Positions 1 to 8,845 are shown, numbered from the stretch's first letter. The stretch is DNA of 34,126 nucleotides from Candidatus Enterocloster faecavium (GCA_019118585.1 DWYS01000008.1:1-34126); one strand, 5' to 3'. Notes: generated from the sequence alone by a model not told the origin. Numbers and translations are program-made.

Positions 1-1
1 G

Positions 2-691
2 CCGGTGACGAAGGAGGATGCGCTGGATGTGATCCGGCGGGTAGAGCGGTGGCAGAAGGAGATCTTCGAGGAAACCGGCAGCCACTTTGTCCACGCCAGC
101 GATGAATTTTACCATCTGGCGGGGCTTGACATGCCGGAGGAAGCGCGGTATGACGGGTATATCCAGCTGGAGAACGGAGTAGGCATGCTGAGGCTTCTGG
201 AAACGGAGATCAAAGAAGCTCTGAAGGAAAAGGAGGAGACGGAGAAGGGAGAGGTTTCCATCGCAACCGGCCGGCTGGCTTTTCCCTATATCCAGGAATA
301 TATTAAGCCGATCCTGGAACGATATCCCGGCCGCCAGGTTCACATTTATCCCATTACCAATGACTTCTTTGGGGAGATGATCACCGTCTCCGGCCTGATT
401 ACCGGCAGGGATCTGATCGGCCAGCTAAAGGGCAGAGCGCTGGGGGACTGGCTCCTGCTTCCGGTGAATATGTTCCGATCCGGAGAGGAGATCTTTCTGG
501 ATGATGTGACGCTTCAGGAGGCAGAAAAGGCTTTACAAGTCCGGATTCGTATAGTACAATCGAGCGGGCGCGACCTGGTTTCGGCCATACTCCATCCGGA
601 ACAGGAGCCCCAGGCCGAGGAGGGAAGCGGTCTTCCCGGCGCGGCCTACGGCTACGAGGGCTATGAGCTGGATTCGGAGGATTTTAAGTGA
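2..691 (+). CDS. DUF512 domain protein, C-terminal part (5' end outside window)
   Basis: This is the last roughly 229 codons of a larger protein; the reading frame is open to the left edge, so the true start lies upstream. The sequence matches the DUF512 region of the clostridial family that carries an N-terminal PDZ-like segment and a radical-SAM-like region. Recognisable parts are the stretch around FPYIQEYIKPILERYPG, the segment ITNDFFGEMITVSGLITGRDL and the end with LPVNMFRSGEEIFLDD. The family's biochemical role is not established. It is commonly found directly upstream of der in Clostridia, as here, where only 60 bases separate the stop from der. A GTG at base 5 is in frame but is an internal codon, not a credible start. 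The family call is from recall of family features; no database was searched. Confidence 0.8.
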   Translation, partial: PVTKEDALDVIRRVERWQKEIFEETGSHFVHASDEFYHLAGLDMPEEARYDGYIQLENGVGMLRLLETEIKEALKEKEETEKGEVSIATGRLAFPYIQEYIKPILERYPGRQVHIYPITNDFFGEMITVSGLITGRDLIGQLKGRALGDWLLLPVNMFRSGEEIFLDDVTLQEAEKALQVRIRIVQSSGRDLVSAILHPEQEPQAEEGSGLPGAAYGYEGYELDSEDFK

Positions 692-751
692 CAGTTCAGG
701 ATAGCGGAAACAAAGACGAGCCGGAACGGAAGGAAAACAAGGAGGTAAGGT

Positions 752-2086
752 ATGAGCAAACCAGTAGTAGCCATTGTGGGACGTCCCAATGTGGGCAAAT
801 CCACTTTATTTAATGTGCTGGCCGGGGACACCATTTCCATTGTGAAGGATACGCCCGGCGTGACCAGGGACCGGATTTATGCCGACTGTACCTGGCTGAA
901 TATGAATTTTACACTGATCGATACGGGAGGGATCGAGCCGGAGAGCAGCGATATTATCCTTTCTCAGATGCGGGAACAGGCTCAGATCGCCATTGATACG
1001 GCAGATGTGATTGTCTTTATTGTGGATGTGCGTCAGGGACTGGTAGATGCAGATTCCAAGGTGGCGGACATGCTGCGCAAGGCCCGCAAACCGGTAGTTC
1101 TGGCCGTTAATAAGGTAGACAGCTTTGAAAAGTACGGAAATGATATTTATGAATTCTACAATCTGGGAATCGGAGACCCCATTCCGGTATCGGCCGCTTC
1201 CCGTCTGGGACTGGGAGAATTGCTGGATGAGATTGTGAAGCACTTTGACATCTCCAGCCTGGAGGAAGAAGAGGACGACCGGCCCAGAATCGCTCTGGTG
1301 GGGAAACCAAATGTAGGGAAATCTTCTATTATAAATAAGCTTTTGGGAGAAAACCGGGTCATTGTATCTGATATAGCGGGTACCACCCGGGATGCGGTGG
1401 ATACGGAGATCATCCACAACGGCCAGCCCTATGTGCTGATCGACACCGCAGGTCTTCGAAGAAAAAATAAGATCAAGGAGGACCTGGAGCGCTACAGCAT
1501 CATTCGGACGGTGTCCGCGGTAGAGCGGGCAGACATTGTGGTGGTGGTGATCGATGCAGTGGAGGGCGTTACCGAGCAGGACGCCAAGATTGCGGGCATT
1601 GCCCATGACAGGGGCAAGGGCGTGATCGTGGCGGTCAACAAGTGGGACGCTGTTGTGAAAAACGACAAGACCATTTATGAGTATACCAACAAGCTGAAGG
1701 AGGTGCTCTCCTTCATGCCCTACGCGGAGTACCTCTTTATTTCCGCGGCGACGGGCCAGCGACTGGGAAAGCTTTTTGAGCTCATCGACACCGTCCGCCA
1801 GAATCAGAATCTGAGGGTGTCCACCGGCGTTCTAAATGAGATCCTCACAGAGGCAGTGGCCATGCAGCAGCCTCCATCGGATAAAGGAAAGCGTCTGAAG
1901 ATTTACTATATGACCCAGGTGGCAGTAAAACCGCCTACGTTTGTGGCCTTTGTCAACGATAAGGAACTGATGCATTTCTCTTACACCCGGTATCTGGAAA
2001 ACCAGATCCGCAATGCCTTCGGATTTAAAGGAACACCCCTGAAGTTCATCATACGGGAGCGTTCGGAGAAGGATATGGGGCAGTAG
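752..2086 (+). CDS. der: ribosome biogenesis GTPase Der (EngA)
   Basis: Der is an essential GTPase with two G domains that acts in maturation of the 50S ribosomal subunit. The 444-residue length is normal for the family. The first G domain has the P-loop GRPNVGKST at residues 10-18 with DTGG as G3. The second has GKPNVGKSS at residues 184-192, DTAG as G3 and NKWD as G4. An acidic linker (EEEEDDRP) separates the two. The C-terminal third is the KH-like domain, ending in the family's typical region around [14 protein letters not shown]. The start is the ATG preceded by AAGGAGGTAAGGT. The gene lies between the DUF512 gene and plsY in what looks like one operon. Confidence 0.97.
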   Translation: MSKPVVAIVGRPNVGKSTLFNVLAGDTISIVKDTPGVTRDRIYADCTWLNMNFTLIDTGGIEPESSDIILSQMREQAQIAIDTADVIVFIVDVRQGLVDADSKVADMLRKARKPVVLAVNKVDSFEKYGNDIYEFYNLGIGDPIPVSAASRLGLGELLDEIVKHFDISSLEEEEDDRPRIALVGKPNVGKSSIINKLLGENRVIVSDIAGTTRDAVDTEIIHNGQPYVLIDTAGLRRKNKIKEDLERYSIIRTVSAVERADIVVVVIDAVEGVTEQDAKIAGIAHDRGKGVIVAVNKWDAVVKNDKTIYEYTNKLKEVLSFMPYAEYLFISAATGQRLGKLFELIDTVRQNQNLRVSTGVLNEILTEAVAMQQPPSDKGKRLKIYYMTQVAVKPPTFVAFVNDKELMHFSYTRYLENQIRNAFGFKGTPLKFIIRERSEKDMGQ

Positions 2087-2109
2087 GAGAGAACTGGAGG
2101 AATGAAACA

Positions 2110-2739
2110 ATGGAGCGATTGATTTGTCTGGCTGTAGGATATGTATTCGGGCTGTTTCAAACCGGGTATCTGTACGGAAGAATGAACGGCATCGATATCC
2201 GCCAGTACGGAAGCGGAAATTCCGGCACCACCAATGCCCTCAGGGTGTTGGGAAAGAAGGCGGGGCTGGTGGTGTTTGCAGGGGACTTTTTAAAAACACT
2301 GATTCCCTGCCTCACCGTCCGGTATCTGTTTCGGGAACATATGAATTCCGGTTATCTGTTTATGCTGTACACCGGACTGGGAGTGATCCTGGGACATAAT
2401 TTCCCCTGCTATCTGAAATTTAAAGGAGGAAAGGGGATTGCCGCCACAGCCGGTCTTCTGGCCGCTCTCGACCTGCGTCTGGGTTTCATCTGTCTTTTTG
2501 CTTTTGTGGCAGTAGTGGCAGCAAGCCGCTATGTTTCCCTGGGCTCCCTGGTGATCTCCCTGATTTTCTTTATATGGAATATCTGCATGGCCAAAAGCTA
2601 CGGGATTCCCCCGGAGTGCATCCTGGAATATGATGTGCTGGCCGGAATAATCTGCGGGATGGCGTTCTGGCGCCACCGTTCCAATATTTCCCGGCTTCTC
2701 CACGGAACGGAAAATAAACTCTGGGGCGGAAAAAAATAA
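2110..2739 (+). CDS. plsY: acyl-phosphate:glycerol-3-phosphate acyltransferase PlsY
   Basis: PlsY is an integral membrane enzyme that transfers an acyl group from acyl-phosphate to sn-glycerol 3-phosphate, making lysophosphatidic acid, the first committed step of phospholipid synthesis in most Gram-positive bacteria. The 209-residue protein has several hydrophobic segments and the family's conserved loops: GSGNSGTTNALRVLG near residues 35-49 and GHNFPCYLKFKGGKGIAA in the middle. The start is set by GGAGGAATG just upstream. It is 23 bases after der and 22 bases before gpsA. Pairing with gpsA makes sense because GpsA supplies the glycerol 3-phosphate substrate. Confidence 0.96.
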   Translation: MERLICLAVGYVFGLFQTGYLYGRMNGIDIRQYGSGNSGTTNALRVLGKKAGLVVFAGDFLKTLIPCLTVRYLFREHMNSGYLFMLYTGLGVILGHNFPCYLKFKGGKGIAATAGLLAALDLRLGFICLFAFVAVVAASRYVSLGSLVISLIFFIWNICMAKSYGIPPECILEYDVLAGIICGMAFWRHRSNISRLLHGTENKLWGGKK

Positions 2740-2761
2740 GTAAAAGAGGAGAGTGTTTGAT

Positions 2762-3775
2762 ATGGCTTCGATCGGCGTAATTGGTTCCGGTACCTGGGGA
2801 ACAGCTCTTTCGATCCTTCTTGCAGGAAACGGCCATCAGGTGGACCTGTGGTCGGCTCTGGAGAGTGAGGTGGCGGCTCTGAGCCGGACCAGGATACATC
2901 CGAACCTTCCAAAGGCACGGATTCCCGATTCCATCCGGGTGACGGGAAATCTGAAGGAAGCGATGGAGGACAAGGATCTGCTGGTACTGTCGGTTCCCAG
3001 TGTCTTTGTTCGCCAGACTGCTGGCAGGATGAGGGAATTTTTAAAGCCCGGACAGGTGGTGGTCAATGTGGCCAAAGGCATCGAGGAGGGAAGCCTGATG
3101 ACCTTGAGCCAGGTGATTGAGGAAGAACTTCCCGACTGCCAGGTGGCAGCTCTTTCCGGACCAAGCCATGCGGAGGAGGTAAGCCAGGGACTGCCGACCA
3201 CCTGTGTGGCAGGTGCCCACAAACGCCATGTGGCGGAACTGGTCCAGAGCGTGTTTATGTCCGGCGTGTTCCGGGTCTACACCAATCCGGACCTTCTGGG
3301 GATCGAGCTGGGGGGAGCCCTGAAAAATGTGATCGCCCTGGCGGCAGGGATCGCCGACGGCCTGGGCTTCGGGGACAATACGAAGGCTGCCCTGATCACC
3401 AGGGGGATCGCGGAGATCTCCCGCCTGGGAATGGCTATGGGCGGAAAGGCTGAGACATTTGCGGGACTGACGGGAATCGGAGACCTGATCGTCACCTGCG
3501 CCAGCATGCACAGCCGCAACCGCAGAGCGGGAATCCTCATCGGCCAGGGACTTTCCATGGAGGAGGCCATGAAGGAGGTCCATATGGTGGTGGAAGGCGT
3601 TTACAGCGCCAAAGCGGCACGGGCACTGGCGGAAAAATATCAGGTTTCCATGCCGATCGTGGAGCAGGTGAACCAGGTGCTGTTTGAAGGACAGCCTGCC
3701 AAGGAAGCGGTGACCGGTCTTATGCTCCGGGATAAGTGCACGGAAAATCCTTCCATGGAGTGGGAAGAGGGATGA
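2762..3775 (+). CDS. gpsA: NAD(P)-dependent glycerol-3-phosphate dehydrogenase
   Basis: GpsA reduces dihydroxyacetone phosphate to sn-glycerol 3-phosphate in the cytoplasm, feeding PlsY encoded just upstream. The 337-residue product starts with a Rossmann motif GSGTWGTAL and contains the family signature around ALKNVIALAAGIADG, which carries the catalytic lysine, plus TFAGLTGIGDL further on. The reading frame opens with a GTG at 2753, but the ribosome binding site GAGGAG at 2746-2751 sits one base from that GTG and about ten bases from the ATG at 2762, so 2762 is the preferred start. The gene is the last clear member of the DUF512-der-plsY-gpsA run. Confidence 0.96.
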   Translation: MASIGVIGSGTWGTALSILLAGNGHQVDLWSALESEVAALSRTRIHPNLPKARIPDSIRVTGNLKEAMEDKDLLVLSVPSVFVRQTAGRMREFLKPGQVVVNVAKGIEEGSLMTLSQVIEEELPDCQVAALSGPSHAEEVSQGLPTTCVAGAHKRHVAELVQSVFMSGVFRVYTNPDLLGIELGGALKNVIALAAGIADGLGFGDNTKAALITRGIAEISRLGMAMGGKAETFAGLTGIGDLIVTCASMHSRNRRAGILIGQGLSMEEAMKEVHMVVEGVYSAKAARALAEKYQVSMPIVEQVNQVLFEGQPAKEAVTGLMLRDKCTENPSMEWEEG

Positions 3776-3828
3776 ACCGTTTCGGAGAAGTTATGAATAA
3801 CATGACTAAACGTTATGGGGCTGTTTGA
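3772..3828 (+). CDS. possible 18-codon ORF overlapping the gpsA stop
   Basis: An ATG at 3772 overlaps the gpsA stop codon as ATGA, and a purine-rich GAAGAGGG lies just upstream. The encoded peptide would be MNRFGEVMNNMTKRYGAV. This geometry would allow translational coupling, but nothing shows that the peptide is made or useful. It could equally be the degraded start of a gene lost when the liv cluster arrived, or chance. I do not recognise it. Confidence 0.15.
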   Translation: MNRFGEVMNNMTKRYGAV

Positions 3829-3847
3829 CGAAATCAGGCAAAAAAGG

Positions 3848-3876
3848 TTGACAATCCAAAAGAGAGTTTCTATAAT
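3848..3876 (+). promoter_or_regulatory. perfect consensus sigma-A promoter of livK
   Basis: TTGACA at 3848-3853 and TATAAT at 3871-3876 are separated by exactly 17 bases, a full match to the housekeeping promoter consensus. Transcription would begin near 3883, giving a leader of about 45 bases before livK. The match implies strong, largely unregulated transcription of the binding protein. Confidence 0.88.
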
Positions 3877-3926
3877 ATAGAAAGCTTTTAGTTAGTTAAA
3901 GCGCAAAAAAGAGGAGGATGACAATT

Positions 3927-5171
3927 ATGAAAAAGAGATATTTGAGTCTTGGACTTGCAGCTGTGATGGCGTTCTCTTTAACTGCCTGCGGCGGCTCTGG
4001 CTCCAGCAGTTCTGAGAGTTCTGCTGACAGCGCGGATACCGCTACCGAGGCATCTGAGGAGGCTGGAGATACCGAGGAAGCCGAGAAGGCTGGAGACAGC
4101 GCGGCTGCTGAGGGCGCTACCTTTAAGATTGGTGCCATTGGACCCAGCACCGGTGCTGCCGCTGCTTACGGAATTGCCGTTCAGAATGGTGCTGACCTGG
4201 CTGTTAAGGAGATCAATGAGGCCGGCGGAATCAACGGCTATCAGGTTGAGTACAATTTCCAGGATGATGAGAATGATACCGAGAAGGCTGTCAGCGCGTA
4301 CAACACCCTGAAGGACTGGGGCATGCAGATGCTGGTAGGAACCACTACCTCCAACCCCTGTATCGCAGTTGTTGCTGAGACTGCCATTGACAATATGTTC
4401 CAGATCACTCCCTCCGGTTCTGCCGTAGAGAGCATCTCTGAGCCCAACGCTTTCCGCGTATGCTTCTCTGACCCGGATCAGGGACGTGCTTCCGCTCAGT
4501 ATATCGGCGAGCACGGACTGGCTACCAAGATTGGTGTGATCTATGACAGCTCCACTGAGTATTCCACCGGAATCTATGAGTCCTTCGAGGAGGAGGCTGC
4601 CAACCAGGGCCTTGAGATCGTAGCTGCCGGCGCATTTACCGCCGATACCAATACGGACTTTACCGTACAGCTGACCGAGTGCCGGGATGCAGGTGCTGAG
4701 CTTGTGTTCCTGCCCATCTACTACTCAGAGGCTTCCACCATCCTGAAACAGGCCAATGATATGGGATATGCTCCCCAGTTCTTCGGTTGCGATGGTATGG
4801 ACGGAATTCTGACGGTTGAGAACTTTGATACCTCTCTTGCAGAGGGACTGATGCTCTTAACTCCCTTCTCCGCTGACGAGGAAGGAAGCCAGGAGTTCGT
4901 AGCTGCCTATGAGGAGGCTTACGGCATGGAGCCCATCCAGTTCGCCGCTGACGCTTACGATGCAGTATATGCCATCAAGGCTGCTGCAGAGCAGGCAGAT
5001 ATCAATCCGGATATGTCCGTTTCCGATATCTGCGAGGCTATGAAGACTGCGATGACCGAGATCACCATTGATGGTTTGACCGGTGAGGGCATGACCTGGA
5101 CTGAGGACGGCGAGCCTCACAAGGAGCCCAAGGCTGTTAAAATTGTAAACGGCGTTTACGAGATGCAGTAA
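3927..5171 (+). CDS. livK: branched-chain amino acid ABC transporter, substrate-binding lipoprotein
   Basis: This is the extracellular solute-binding protein of a LivK-type (periplasmic binding fold type I) importer, expected to bind leucine, isoleucine, valine or a related small amino acid. The 414-residue product has a lipoprotein signal peptide with lipobox LTAC and Cys21 as the lipidation site. A flexible Ser/Asp/Glu/Ala-rich linker runs to about residue 63. The binding domain begins around FKIGAIGPSTGAAAAYG. The GAGGAGG at 3911-3917 abuts an upstream ATG at 3918 and is correctly spaced for ATG 3927, so the latter is chosen. Codon choice favours GCT, GAG and ACC more than neighbouring genes, suggesting high expression. 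The ligand cannot be read from sequence alone. Confidence 0.93.
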   Translation: MKKRYLSLGLAAVMAFSLTACGGSGSSSSESSADSADTATEASEEAGDTEEAEKAGDSAAAEGATFKIGAIGPSTGAAAAYGIAVQNGADLAVKEINEAGGINGYQVEYNFQDDENDTEKAVSAYNTLKDWGMQMLVGTTTSNPCIAVVAETAIDNMFQITPSGSAVESISEPNAFRVCFSDPDQGRASAQYIGEHGLATKIGVIYDSSTEYSTGIYESFEEEAANQGLEIVAAGAFTADTNTDFTVQLTECRDAGAELVFLPIYYSEASTILKQANDMGYAPQFFGCDGMDGILTVENFDTSLAEGLMLLTPFSADEEGSQEFVAAYEEAYGMEPIQFAADAYDAVYAIKAAAEQADINPDMSVSDICEAMKTAMTEITIDGLTGEGMTWTEDGEPHKEPKAVKIVNGVYEMQ

Positions 5172-5187
5172 TAACTACTAATCAGAC

Positions 5188-5233
5188 CCAAAAGAGGGTT
5201 GTCACGTCGGCAACCCTCTATTGTTGTTTTGGG
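5188..5233 (+). terminator. hairpin attenuator between livK and livH
   Basis: AGAGGGTTG at 5193-5201 pairs with CAACCCTCT at 5211-5219 as a perfect 9-bp stem with a 9-base loop. CCCAAAA at 5188-5194 can also pair with TTTTGGG at 5227-5233. The bases after the stem are T-rich (ATTGTTGTTTT). The structure looks like a partial terminator that lowers transcription of the membrane and ATPase genes relative to livK. It could also protect the 3' end of the livK mRNA. Confidence 0.75.
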
Positions 5234-5266
5234 TGTGAAGAAAAAAGTTTAAGAGGTGTTGCGTTT

Positions 5267-6148
5267 ATGAGTTTTTTATCCTGCCTGTTCAGCGGCCTTA
5301 GCCTTGGCAGCGTTTATGCCATCATTGCCCTTGGCTATACCATGGTATATGGAATTGCCAAGATGCTGAATTTCGCCCATGGAGATATCATTATGGTAGG
5401 AGCATTTACTGCTTTTACGGTGATGAATACGATGGGAATGCCCGCAGTGCTGGGGGTTCTGACAGCAATTGTTGTGTGCACGATTTTAGGCGTGGCCGTT
5501 GAGCGGATCGCATATAAACCGCTGCGTGACGCCTCGTCCCTTGCGGTTCTGATCACCGCCATCGGCGTCAGCTATCTGCTGCAGAACGTGGTCCTTCTGA
5601 TTTTTGGGCCCACTCCTAAAAAGTTTACATCCGTGATCAAGCTGCCGCCTTTGAGACTGGCGGACGGCCAGCTGTCCATCTCTGCGGTGACGATCGTTAC
5701 GGTTGTGATCTGTCTGATCATTATTGCGGCCCTGACCTCCTTTATCAATAAGACAAAAATGGGACAGGCCATGCTGGCTGTGTCCGAGGACCGGGAGGCG
5801 GCGACTTTGATGGGAATTAATGTGAATTCCACCATCGCCCTCACCTTTGCCATCGGCTCCGCTCTGGCGGCCATTGCCGGCGTCCTTTACTGTTCTGCCT
5901 ATGATAATCTGGACCCGTACATCGGCTCCATGCCTGGAATCAAGGCCTTTGTGGCTGCCGTATTCGGTGGGATCGGTTCCATTCCCGGAGCCTTCATCGG
6001 TGGGATTGCTCTGGGCGTGATCGAGCAGCTGGCAAAGCAGTATATTTCTGACCAGCTGTCCAATGCCATTGTATTCCTGGTGCTGATTTTGGTACTTCTC
6101 ATCCGTCCCACCGGACTGTTCGGACGGAAAATCAGTGAGAAAGTGTAG
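5267..6148 (+). CDS. livH: branched-chain amino acid ABC transporter permease LivH
   Basis: LivH is one of the two membrane subunits of the importer. The 293-residue product is strongly hydrophobic, with about eight predicted membrane segments. It shows the family opening LGSVYAIIALGYTMVYGIAKMLNFAHGD and the segment GLFGRKISEKV at its end. It follows the attenuator hairpin and ends one base before the frame region of livM. The start ATG is preceded by AAGAGGTG. It works with LivM, LivG and LivF. Confidence 0.95.
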   Translation: MSFLSCLFSGLSLGSVYAIIALGYTMVYGIAKMLNFAHGDIIMVGAFTAFTVMNTMGMPAVLGVLTAIVVCTILGVAVERIAYKPLRDASSLAVLITAIGVSYLLQNVVLLIFGPTPKKFTSVIKLPPLRLADGQLSISAVTIVTVVICLIIIAALTSFINKTKMGQAMLAVSEDREAATLMGINVNSTIALTFAIGSALAAIAGVLYCSAYDNLDPYIGSMPGIKAFVAAVFGGIGSIPGAFIGGIALGVIEQLAKQYISDQLSNAIVFLVLILVLLIRPTGLFGRKISEKV

Positions 6149-6157
6149 GTGGAGAAC

Positions 6158-7213
6158 ATGAAGCAGACAAAGAAAAAGCAATTGATCGACAACTCCATAA
6201 CCTACGGACTGGTCATCGCCTTCTGGATCGTGATCCAGGTTCTGACCGCTACCGGAAGCATCAGCAACCAGCTGAAAGGACTTCTGGTCCCCCTGTGCGT
6301 CTATGTGATCCTGGCAGTTTCGCTGAATCTGACCGTGGGAATTTCAGGTGAGCTGAGCCTGGGCCATGCAGGATTCATGTGCGTGGGAGCCTTTTCTGGA
6401 GCGTTCTTTTCCAAATTGATGGCGGAAAGCATTGCCAGCAACACGCTGCGCCTGGTGATTGCCATTTTGATCGGCGCTGCAGTTGCGGCTGTGTTCGGGA
6501 TCTTGATCGGCATTCCGGTCTTGAGGCTGCGGGGAGACTATTTGGCTATCGTGACCCTGGCATTCGGCGAGATCATTAAAAATGTGCTGAACGTGCTTTA
6601 TGTAGGTTCGGATGCCAACGGCCTCCATGTTGCCATGTCAAAAAAGGCCCTGAATCTGCTGGATGATGGCCAGGTGATCATCGAGGGAGCCAAGGGCATT
6701 GCGAAAACACCCAGAGCCTCCACGTTCAATATTGGAATTATTCTGGTTTTGATTACGCTGTTTATCGTGTTGAACCTGATTCATTCCAGAACGGGCCGGG
6801 CCATTATGGCCATTCGGGACAACCGGATCGCGGCGGAATCTGTGGGGATCAATATTACCAAATACAAGCTGATGGCCTTTACCATATCTGCCTCCCTGGC
6901 AGGAGTGGGCGGCGTCCTTTATGCCCACAACTATGCCAGCCTGGCAGGAGGGACCTTTGACTACAATATGTCCATACTGATCCTTGTTTATGTGGTTTTG
7001 GGAGGCATCGGAAATATCCGCGGCTCTATGATCGCAGCCGTGGTGCTGACCGCCCTCCCGGAGCTTCTGCGCGGCTTCAGCAATTACCGTATGCTGATCT
7101 ATGCGATCGTGCTGATCGCCATGATGCTCTTTACCTCCGCGCCCAGTGCCATTGCGTTCAGAGAACGTCTGGTGGAGCGCTTCCGCACCCATAAGAATAA
7201 GGAGGTGGCCTGA
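6158..7213 (+). CDS. livM: branched-chain amino acid ABC transporter permease LivM
   Basis: This is the second membrane subunit of the LivHMGF importer, 351 residues. It has many hydrophobic helices and the family motif LTVGISGELSLGHAGFMCVGA near residues 59-79. The EAA-like cytoplasmic loop region around RAIMAIRDNRIAAESVGIN should contact the ATPase subunits. The frame is open from GTG 6149, directly after the livH stop, but the ribosome binding site AGGTGGAG at 6147-6154 overlaps that GTG and is properly placed for ATG 6158. The genes are tightly packed, so co-translation with livH is likely. Confidence 0.95.
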   Translation: MKQTKKKQLIDNSITYGLVIAFWIVIQVLTATGSISNQLKGLLVPLCVYVILAVSLNLTVGISGELSLGHAGFMCVGAFSGAFFSKLMAESIASNTLRLVIAILIGAAVAAVFGILIGIPVLRLRGDYLAIVTLAFGEIIKNVLNVLYVGSDANGLHVAMSKKALNLLDDGQVIIEGAKGIAKTPRASTFNIGIILVLITLFIVLNLIHSRTGRAIMAIRDNRIAAESVGINITKYKLMAFTISASLAGVGGVLYAHNYASLAGGTFDYNMSILILVYVVLGGIGNIRGSMIAAVVLTALPELLRGFSNYRMLIYAIVLIAMMLFTSAPSAIAFRERLVERFRTHKNKEVA

Positions 7214-7215
7214 AC

Positions 7216-7974
7216 ATGAATCTGCTGGATGTTACCCATTTGAGCATCTCCTTCGGAGGCCTGAAGGCAGTAGATGATTTTAATATTCAGATCAAAAAGG
7301 GCGAGCTCTACGGCCTCATCGGCCCCAACGGAGCGGGAAAGACGACCGTATTTAACCTTTTGACAGGAGTTTACAAGCCGGATGCCGGAAGTATTGTTCT
7401 GGACGGGACCAATATTACCGGAAGGCGCACGGTGGAGATCAATAAGGCCGGCATTGCCAGGACCTTTCAGAATATCCGCCTGTTTAAAGAACTGTCTGTC
7501 CGGGACAATGTAAAGGCCGGACTTCACAACCATTACCGCTATTCCACGGTGGCCGGCATTCTGCGTCTTCCTTCCTACCAGAAGAAGGAAAAAGCCATGG
7601 ATGAGAAAACCATGGAGCTGCTGAAGGTTTTTGGCCTGGAGGGAGTATCTGAGGTAAAGGCCTCCAATCTTCCTTACGGCCAGCAGAGAAAGCTGGAGAT
7701 CGCCAGAGCCCTGGCCACGGAGCCGAAGCTGCTTCTGCTGGATGAGCCGGCGGCAGGCATGAACCCCAATGAAACCCAGGAGCTGATGGAGACCATCCGT
7801 TTTGTGCGGGATCATTTTGACATGACCATTCTTCTGATCGAACACGACATGAAGCTGGTCAGCGGCATCTGTGAGGAGCTGACGGTCCTGAACTTCGGCC
7901 AGGTGTTGCGCCAGGGTCCTACATCTGATGTGCTCAATGACCCGGAAGTAGTTAAAGCATATCTTGGGGAGTAA
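7216..7974 (+). CDS. livG: branched-chain amino acid ABC transporter ATP-binding protein LivG
   Basis: LivG is a cytoplasmic ATPase subunit that powers the importer. In the 252-residue product the Walker A motif is GPNGAGKTT at residues 36-44. The signature motif appears as PYGQQ, a form typical of LivG rather than LSGGQ. Walker B is LLLLDEPAAG, followed by a switch histidine in LIEHDM. The length fits LivG, which carries an extra segment compared with LivF. AAGGAGGTGG precedes the start, and the gene begins two bases after the livM stop. Confidence 0.96.
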   Translation: MNLLDVTHLSISFGGLKAVDDFNIQIKKGELYGLIGPNGAGKTTVFNLLTGVYKPDAGSIVLDGTNITGRRTVEINKAGIARTFQNIRLFKELSVRDNVKAGLHNHYRYSTVAGILRLPSYQKKEKAMDEKTMELLKVFGLEGVSEVKASNLPYGQQRKLEIARALATEPKLLLLDEPAAGMNPNETQELMETIRFVRDHFDMTILLIEHDMKLVSGICEELTVLNFGQVLRQGPTSDVLNDPEVVKAYLGE

Positions 7975-7990
7975 GGAGGAGATACGAGAA

Positions 7991-8701
7991 ATGGCAATGC
8001 TGGAAGTAAAAAACCTGGAGGTCTATTACGGCGTGATCCAGGCATTAAAGGGAATCTCCTTTGAGGTGAACCAGGGTGAGATCATCGCGCTGATCGGTGC
8101 AAACGGTGCAGGAAAAACCACCACCCTCCACACCATTACCGGACTTCTGAAGGCCAAGGCGGGCTCCATCGTCTACAATGGGATGGATGTGACCAAGACC
8201 CCCGGCTACAAGCTGGTGGGCATGGGATTGGCCCATGTGCCGGAAGGCCGGCGGATTTTTGCTACCCTTACCGTTTTGCAGAATCTGAAGATGGGAGCCT
8301 TTACCAGAAAGGATAAGGCGGAGATCGATGAGACGCTGAAGATGATCTACAAGCGTTTCCCCCGGCTGGAGGAGCGGAAAAATCAGATGGCCGGAACTCT
8401 TTCCGGAGGCGAGCAGCAGATGCTTGCCATGGGGCGGGCGCTCATGAGCCATCCGAAGATGATCGTAATGGACGAGCCCTCTATGGGACTTTCTCCCATC
8501 TATGTAAATGAGATTTTCGACATCATCCAGAGCATCAACAATGATGGAACGACGGTGCTTCTGGTGGAGCAGAACGCGAAGAAGGCCCTGTCCATCGCCA
8601 ACCGCGCCTATGTTCTGGAAACCGGGACCATCGCGTTAAGCGGAGATGCCAAGGAACTGATGAACAACGATCAGGTGAAGAAGGCTTACCTCAGCGAATA
8701 G
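7991..8701 (+). CDS. livF: branched-chain amino acid ABC transporter ATP-binding protein LivF
   Basis: LivF is the second ATPase subunit of the importer, 236 residues. It has Walker A GANGAGKTT at residues 36-44, signature LSGGEQQ, Walker B MIVMDEPSMG and the LVEQNA switch region. The frame is open from further upstream inside livG, but the strong ribosome binding site AAGGAGGAG at 7973-7981 fits ATG 7991. An ATG two codons later is also possible. The gene is followed by a strong intrinsic terminator, making it the last of the liv operon. Confidence 0.96.
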   Translation: MAMLEVKNLEVYYGVIQALKGISFEVNQGEIIALIGANGAGKTTTLHTITGLLKAKAGSIVYNGMDVTKTPGYKLVGMGLAHVPEGRRIFATLTVLQNLKMGAFTRKDKAEIDETLKMIYKRFPRLEERKNQMAGTLSGGEQQMLAMGRALMSHPKMIVMDEPSMGLSPIYVNEIFDIIQSINNDGTTVLLVEQNAKKALSIANRAYVLETGTIALSGDAKELMNNDQVKKAYLSE

Positions 8702-8754
8702 AGGAGAGCGTTCGGATCTGCTGGCGGATATTTAAAAAAGATGCTGGAAAGATA

Positions 8755-8783
8755 TGGATTTTTCCTGGCCCTGTTGATATAAT
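8755..8783 (+). promoter_or_regulatory. possible promoter for the HD-domain gene, overlapping the liv terminator
   Basis: TATAAT at 8778-8783 lies inside the 5' arm and loop of the liv terminator. At the standard 17-base distance upstream is TGGATT (8755-8760), a weak -35 match. Transcription would start near 8790. The -10 is perfect, but the -35 is poor and the A+T-rich loop may match by chance. Confidence 0.35.
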
Positions 8784-8809
8784 ATGACTATCAGCAGGGC
8801 TGTTTTTTT
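8768..8809 (+). terminator. intrinsic terminator of the liv operon
   Basis: GCCCTGTTGATA at 8768-8779 pairs with TATCAGCAGGGC at 8789-8800. This gives a 12-bp stem with one G-U pair and a 9-base loop, followed by TGTTTTTTT. It is a classical strong rho-independent terminator 66 bases after livF. Confidence 0.93.
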
Positions 8810-8845
8810 AAAAACAAATCAAGCCGGCAAAAAGGGGGATGCGAT

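Noticed and set aside
806-1606. Minus-strand open frame of 266 codons opposite der
   Set aside because: It overlaps both Der G domains; the protein sequence has no recognisable pattern.
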